The notes below the pieces were generated by a model that worked only from the letters and a program-made list of their open reading frames with translations, did no database searches and was not told the DNA's origin. Shown here in pieces: positions 58,451-64,000 of a stretch of 64,000 bases of DNA. Made by a program: the position numbers and the translations under genes. The DNA is from Circinella umbellata (taxonomy: Eukaryota; Mucoromycota; Mucoromycetes; Mucorales; Lichtheimiaceae): the NCBI GenBank assembly GCA_025093555.1, contig JAIWNF010000006.1, positions 930,001-994,000 of the forward strand. Reading direction: 5' to 3'. Positions within the stretch are counted from its first letter, which is position 1. Each line of letters opens with the position of its first letter.

Positions 58451-60950
58451 TCATCGATAATATCTGTAATTTGAGCACCTTCAATGGCATTATTATTACC
58501 ATAATAACCTTGACGAACTGCTTTTAAATGAGCACAATAACGTTCCAATAATTTACGTAATGTTCGTTGATCCAATGGTTTAGGTAATACATCTGTCATA
58601 CCACTTAAGATATATTCTTGAACATCACGATCTGTTGTATTTGACGTCATTGAAATAATAGGTGTCCATGTATCATATTGTCGAATATTTCGGGTAGCTG
58701 AAATACCATCCAATTTTGGCATCATGATATCCTATAATTTATTCATTATTTAACGATCGAATGCTTTGTTATTGTTGATAATTCAAAAAGAATGCATTTT
58801 TTTTTACCATCAAGACAATATCGTAGGAACCAGATCCAAGTTTAGTAATTGCTTCCAAACCATCAGCTGCAACATCAATTGTACAGCCTGCCACTTGTAG
58901 CAATTTGGTGGATAAACGTCGAAAGATTAAATCATCATCAACCAACAACACACGTGGGGGTATTGACCAACCAGGAATATTTGATTTTCGTCGTAATGAA
59001 GGAGATGACATAGCAACCTTTAATGGCATAGATGGAGGAATTGAAGTTTGTTGTGGAGTCGTTGTCGTTACAGGATAAGGGGGCATATATGAATGTTGTT
59101 GTTGATGTGAATTATTATATGATGCTGTAGTAATATTATTATTAGTAGTGGGAGTATTATTAGTATTATTATGAATTGCGAAATTAAAAGGTGCCGGCGG
59201 GCCCATGGATGGTATTGTTGTAGCAGCTGTTGTAGTAGTAGCAGCTGAGGTTGTTATAGATGACATAGTTATTGCACTATCACTTTGCATATGTTCTACA
59301 AGTTTTGATATTCGGTTCATTTGATCAGTGTTTGCTCGTGACACTTCATTATATGTTTGTAATAACTTTTGCATTTCAGGTGAAGGACTTTCACTATTAT
59401 TATCTATATGTATATATATATATAAATATATATCAATCTTTTTGGATGATCTCTTATATAAATATATATATATCAGTAATAACTATTTACCATTTGAAGT
59501 AGAAGATGCTGTTGTTGTTATTGGAATCATTAAATGTTGCATAATATCTCGCATTAAAGTTTCTTGAGCAGTCATATTATTTCGAAATCGGTCTACAGCT
59601 TCCACAATAGCATTATATTTCGTATCACACGATTGCATATGACTACTCATTTTTGTCTGATTCTCTTGAATTTTTTGAATTTGTCCTTGAAGTTTAATTG
59701 TCATTTCCTTTAGTTCATTTTTTGTACAATTTGAAGATGATAATGATGAAGAAGATAAATTTGAATGACGATGAGTATCAGATCCATCGATCGATGAATT
59801 ATTATTAATAGCCGCACGTGCTGCAGCTGCTGCTTTTCCAGTCGCTTTTCTCTATATTTTTTTTATAAAATAAATAAATAAATAAAATGTATGTGTATGT
59901 TGTGTTTGTTTGTTCATAAGGAGGTGAAAGAAAAAGGAAAAAAGAGGGGGTTTGAAAAGAAGGGGGGAGGGAGATGAGGAAGGAATAAAAAGAGTTAGAC
60001 ATGAATAAAATAATCAAAAAGAAAGAGATAATAAAAAAAATTAAAAAGGTTCTAGACTAATCATTCTTTTTTTTTGCGTTTACCTTGATACCCTCTAGGA
60101 GATCTTTTCGGTTATACTTGAAATTTGGATGTTGGAATTCCCAAGCCTTTATTATTTTTATTATTAAAATGAAAATATGATTTAGAAAAGATGTATATAA
60201 TCATTTAAATATCAAGAAGGAGGGAGTTTGAGAGACGAAGGTGGTAATGAATGAGAAAAGGATGAACGAGCGAACAAAAAAAAAAAAAATAGCAATGGAT
60301 TTTTTCATTCCTTTCTTTTTTTCATATTAGATAATAAGAACTTTTTTTTTTACCTGATCACCATAAACTCGACGTCGTCGATCATCTGGATTTCGAACTT
60401 TATGAAAATCATACTTATTAAGTTGCCGTACAAAACTAGAGAAATTAGAATGTTTAAAATGACTTGGTAAAATCACTTTGGCAAATTCACTTGGATCTTT
60501 AACGACAAATGTATCCCCTTTAGCACTCCATGAAAATATATGTGGATAAATACATTCTTCCAACATACTAAATAATAATAAAATAATAAATTACAGTTGT
60601 TAATAAAAATAAATCCTTGTCAAAAACCCCTTCCACGCACCCCGCTTCTTTATATGTATAAATGTATCTATCATTTTATACGGGTCTTTTTTTGTTTTTT
60701 TTTTTGGTCGGTTGCTACGTTGGTTGTCATAGTAACATTTATAACCTTTTTCTTGTCTTCCTACTTTCTCTTTTTTATAACTCATTACACAATGAGTTTT
60801 ATTTTATTTTTCTTACCAAAACAATTTCTTGACAAAATCCGGAATGCCGGTACCTCCTTGCTGATTTCCTTTCTTAGTTACAGTTTTTGTCGTTGTTGTT
60901 GGTATCGTAGTTGAACTAGCCGAGGGATCAGGTAATGTTGGATCAAGCAT
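58144..60950 (-). CDS. SKN7: Skn7/Prr1-type response regulator with HSF DNA-binding domain
   Basis: Six exons: 60950-60817, 60567-60354, 60146-60084, 59851-59491, 59403-58808, 58731-58144; 652 codons (651 aa). HSF-type domain at ~30-120: [56 protein letters not shown]. Coiled coil ~175-240. Receiver domain ~407-530: LLVDDD (413-415), phospho-acceptor D457 in [13 protein letters not shown]485 in ISMTS and K507 in LPKPL, so all phosphotransfer residues are intact. An intron falls exactly before the D457 codon. The output end is Gln/Asn/Ser-rich, with an Asn run encoded by an (ATT)n tract. It receives phosphate from an Sln1-Ypd1-like relay and drives oxidative, osmotic and cell-wall stress genes. 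Confidence 0.96.
58425..58450 (-). repeat. (AAT)n trinucleotide repeat coding poly-Asn in SKN7
   Basis: Perfect in-frame trinucleotide run giving ten consecutive Asn with a flanking Glu-Asn; length likely to vary between strains. Confidence 0.85.
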
Positions 60951-61657
60951 AATTATAAAAAATAAAATAAAAACGAAAGAGAGAGAAAGAGAGGAAAAGG
61001 GGTGAAAAAAAAATTAAGAGACAAAGAGATAGAGGGAAAGGAGAGAGGGGGTGAGGTTGGAGAGAGAGAGAGAGAGTATGGTTCGAACTGGGTAACCAAA
61101 AAGAGAAACTCCAGAGAGCCCTGTCTCGGATCGCCATACAAAAAAAAACTAAATGTGTTACTGCTATAAAAGAAAAAAAAAAGACCGCCGGTGTAATGTT
61201 GTTAAAAATAGTTCTTTTTTTTTTGTATTACAAAGACAACATATTTTTGACATTACACACACTCTCTTACTTATTTTTAATAATGCCAATGGTAATATAT
61301 GGATAAATATAATATAAAGCGAAACCCCCTTCTTCTACACTAAACCTCTTTAATTATATATCCCTCCCCCCCCTTTCATTTATATAAAAAAAAAATCACG
61401 ACACACAGACATCTTCTCCACGTTTTTTTTTTCTTCATGAAATCCATGGGGGTTTTTGGAGTTAGGGAAATGGAACATGTGGAGTTTATTATTATTATTA
61501 TTAATATTATTATTTTATAAAATAATAATAATAAATGGTTTATTAACATTCCGCAACAGAAAAAATTACAACTTGGCTTTGTGTAACATCATAAAAATCG
61601 GGTTTTTTTTAATCGTCATTATCGTCATTAATATTCATTTATTATTAATTCTAAATT
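60951..61657. other. SKN7 5' region and YAK1 3' region
   Basis: Read on the minus strand, 60951-61080 is a C/T-rich leader (CT and TC repeats). 61480-61535 holds ATT/ATA runs. No gene or tRNA supported. Confidence 0.5.
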
Positions 61658-64000
61658 TTACATTTTTTTGTGTCTTCCCATCCTTAATAATCCACCAGCT
61701 GCTTCACCAGCATGTTTCGATGATGGCTTTCGTGTAAAACTACTCTTTCTATTAAGAGTATTATTTGAAATAATATCATTTGTAATATTCGTTTTCGTAT
61801 TATTTTCATTATCAAAACTATTCAATTTCACTTGACTTGAATTATTATGTTGAAAAAAGAAATCATTTTTTAGTGTTGTTGCTGTTGTGAACGTTGCTTC
61901 ATTGTTGCTGCTACTGCTACTGCCATATTGACAATGTATTTCATCAGGCATTCGATAAGAATCATGAGAGCCTCTTCGTAATTTAACTAGAGGTGCAATT
62001 TTAATACGTCGTGATATATCAGGCTCACTATTATTATTATTAATCCCATTGACGTTTTTATTGTTATAGTTCATGATAGAAGCCGTACTATTGTTTTTGT
62101 TCAGAATACTATTTGTGATTGCTGGTGCTATTGTTGTTGGGGAAATAGTTGTGGCAGTAGTAGTGTTAGGAATGATAGAAGTATGCATAGTAGCAGCAGC
62201 AGCAGTAGTAGTAATAGTGCTTTTGGCAATAGCAGCATCAACAATAGGTGATGATGTCAATGAAATGGCTCCTGCAGGAGATCCATCTTGTTTATAAGTC
62301 ATACTTAATATTTTAAGAATATCTTTTGTGGTTGTGCGAGATTGGCCGTTTCCATTATTATTAGGTGATGATGTGTTTGCTGCTTCTGCTGCTGTTGTAT
62401 TGGATGTAGTAAAATTACTAGCAGTTACAGTTGCTTCTGGCATGATAATGATGCTTTGTTTATAGCTGGTATTAATATTATTATTATTATAATTACCATC
62501 ATAACTATCGTTATTTTGGTTATTGTTATAGTTAATAATATTACCGTTGATAGGTTGAGATGGTGCTTTTCGATGATCATTAAATAATTGAGATCTAGTA
62601 TAAGGTATGGGCTCTAAATGATGATGTTGTACATTCCCTGATGTTGTAGGGAACGATTTTGAATGCTGTTGCTTTTGTTGTTGCTGTTTGGATAATGAAA
62701 CTTCAGCTAGTAATTTTCCTTTCACTGGTACATGATCCGGCATGGACGTTTTGTTTGTTCCCGCTGGCATCATCACTGTCGATAAAGAATTTTCTTTTTT
62801 ACTGTGTTCTTGTTTTTGTTGCTGGTTTATCACAGTTGCAGTAATAGAATTATCAAGATTACTATTTCTATTATAATCCGTCGTTACAATATTCTGAGTA
62901 CTAGTAGTTGTACCAGTGGTAGTACTAGATTTCTTCCCATCATCTGATTTTCCATTTCCTGCTGCCGTTGTACTACTATTACTACCACTGGTATTTTTCT
63001 CTTTTGTTGGAATGTAAGGCCGTGATAATGGTTTTCCTGATATAAATGGATGATCTCGTGCTTGTTTTGGTGTCCACCGATTTTCTGGATCAATTGTTAA
63101 TAGTCCTTTTAAAAAATCAGCGAAACACTGACGTAACTCAATTTCTACAAATTACGTATTTAATTATAGTTTTATTATTATTAGATAAGCAACAAATTTA
63201 TTTTTTTGGGTAGATTACAGTGTAATTAATAGAATTTAAAAATAGAAGATATATAGTGCTCACCTTTTCTTTTATCATCATAACTTTCATGAGGAGGCAA
63301 TAATGGATTGGTATAATTCAATATAAGATCAGTTAACCCCATCTTTGGAAAATTGCTTGGTATAGGTACATCCGGTATATTGTGGTCTTGACTATACTCT
63401 TCTTGACTTTTCATTCGAAAAATAGCTGGTCTAGTATTATCTTTGTTGATGTCAAGCGTTTTACGAAGATAAAATTTCTTTGTGTTAGTTCCTCCCTTGT
63501 TTAACATTTCTGGTGGTATAGATCTATATAAGTATATATATAAAGAAATAGTAAATAATAGAGATAGCATAATTTTATTAATAGTACATAACTTAGATGT
63601 AATAATCTGTAGAAAAGTATTTCTATATACCCTAATATATCAATTATCCGACGTAACTGATTATGTTCAGATATACCATTAAATAAAGGTTTTCCAAGAA
63701 ATACTTCACCAATAACACAACCTGCAGACCACATGTCAATGGGAAAGCTATAAGGCATTCCTAGAATGACTTCAGGTGCTCGATAAAATCTTGTTTGTAT
63801 ATAGGTAAACTCTTTTTTATTTTCATGGCATGCTGCACCATAATCTATAACTTTGATTTCTGGTGAATCTACACTATTATTTTAACATGAGAAAAAAAAA
63901 ACAATATACGTTATACCATCATGAGCAATGCAATAATTTATACAACTTTTACAATCTATTACTTAAACAAATTACATATGCTTTACCTTTTTAATAAAAT
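61658..64000 (-). CDS. YAK1: Yak1/DYRK-family protein kinase, 3' part (5' end beyond window)
   Basis: Partial gene. Visible exons: 64000(+)-63987, 63873-63631, 63523-63264, 63144-61658, with consistent phases and GT-AG sites. The sequence starts in subdomain VII: NILLKS-like ILLKS, VDSPEIKVIDYGAACHE (DFG as DYG), FTYIQTRFYRAPEVILG with the DYRK activation-loop Tyr (YIQTRFYR), then PYSFPIDMWSAGCVIGEVFLG and DPENRWTPKQARDHPFI closing the kinase domain. A ~450-residue tail follows, very rich in Asn, Thr, Ser and Gln. Yak1 restrains growth when PKA/TOR signalling is low and activates stress factors. The SPEIKVID and YIQTRFYR motifs favour Yak1 over other DYRKs such as Pom1. The catalytic loop and N-lobe lie outside the window. 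Confidence 0.9.

Noticed and set aside
61075..61141. tRNA-like sequence on the minus strand (GTATGG ... TTCGAACCATAC)
   Set aside because: The outer stem pairs, but no proper five-base T-stem or anticodon arm can be drawn. It lies in the SKN7 leader; judged coincidence.

Overview
The window is nuclear DNA of a filamentous fungus, very AT-rich, with short phase-varied introns (about 50-170 nt, nearly all GT-AG), one-to-eighteen-exon genes and long CT/poly-T tracts just 5' of start codons. The gene set (a trisporate-pathway-type carotenoid oxygenase, an AP-4 epsilon adaptin, a minor-spliceosome-type intron, a repeated lineage-specific ORF family and Mucoromycota-like LINE pieces) points to Mucoromycota, most likely Mucorales. 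This placement is inferred from protein resemblance, not from a search. Exon coordinates were worked out by hand from splice sites and reading-frame continuity; every multi-exon gene called intact sums to a whole number of codons.

Layout. 0.4-1.2 kb: thaumatin-like secreted protein (-). 1.2-4.2 kb: AT-rich intergenic. 4.2-7.3 kb: TBC-domain Rab GAP (+), convergent with an NHA1/SOD2-type Na+/H+ antiporter (-, 8.0-11.2 kb). 11.2-16.9 kb: gene-poor. 16.9-20.4 kb: polarisome scaffold Spa2 (+), convergent with a carotenoid cleavage oxygenase (-, 21.2-23.2 kb). 23.2-36.9 kb: accessory/mobile region with a 185-bp tandem duplication, a broken member of a Mucoromycota repeat-gene family, decayed LINE sequence, a decamer satellite-like tract, other broken coding remnants, a small acidic protein gene and a pogo-like MITE. 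37.0-42.1 kb: two head-to-head ornithine-decarboxylase paralogues. 42.2-42.55 kb: a 5'-truncated retroelement with target-site duplication. 43.3-45.1 kb: NOP58 (-). 45.4-47.2 kb: single-pass membrane protein (+), ending 11 nt from the stop of AP-4 epsilon (-, 47.2-50.9 kb). 52.4 kb: second MITE. 52.7-55.3 kb: APC8/Cdc23 (-). 56.7-57.7 kb: MADS-box Mcm1/SRF-type factor (-). 58.1-60.95 kb: Skn7/Prr1 response regulator (-). 61.7-64.0 kb: 3' part of a Yak1/DYRK kinase (-), cut by the window end.

The most unusual content is the ODC pair. One copy keeps the PLP-site Glu but has lost the catalytic Cys/Asp. The other keeps the Cys but has lost the PLP-site Glu. Because ODC active sites form across the dimer interface, this is the pattern expected of obligate partners (or of two decaying pseudoenzymes). 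The second highlight is an AT-AC U12-type intron in the AP-4 epsilon gene, required to keep the frame. The right-hand block (MADS factor, Skn7, Yak1, all on the minus strand) is rich in stress/growth regulators, but nothing in the sequence shows co-regulation.
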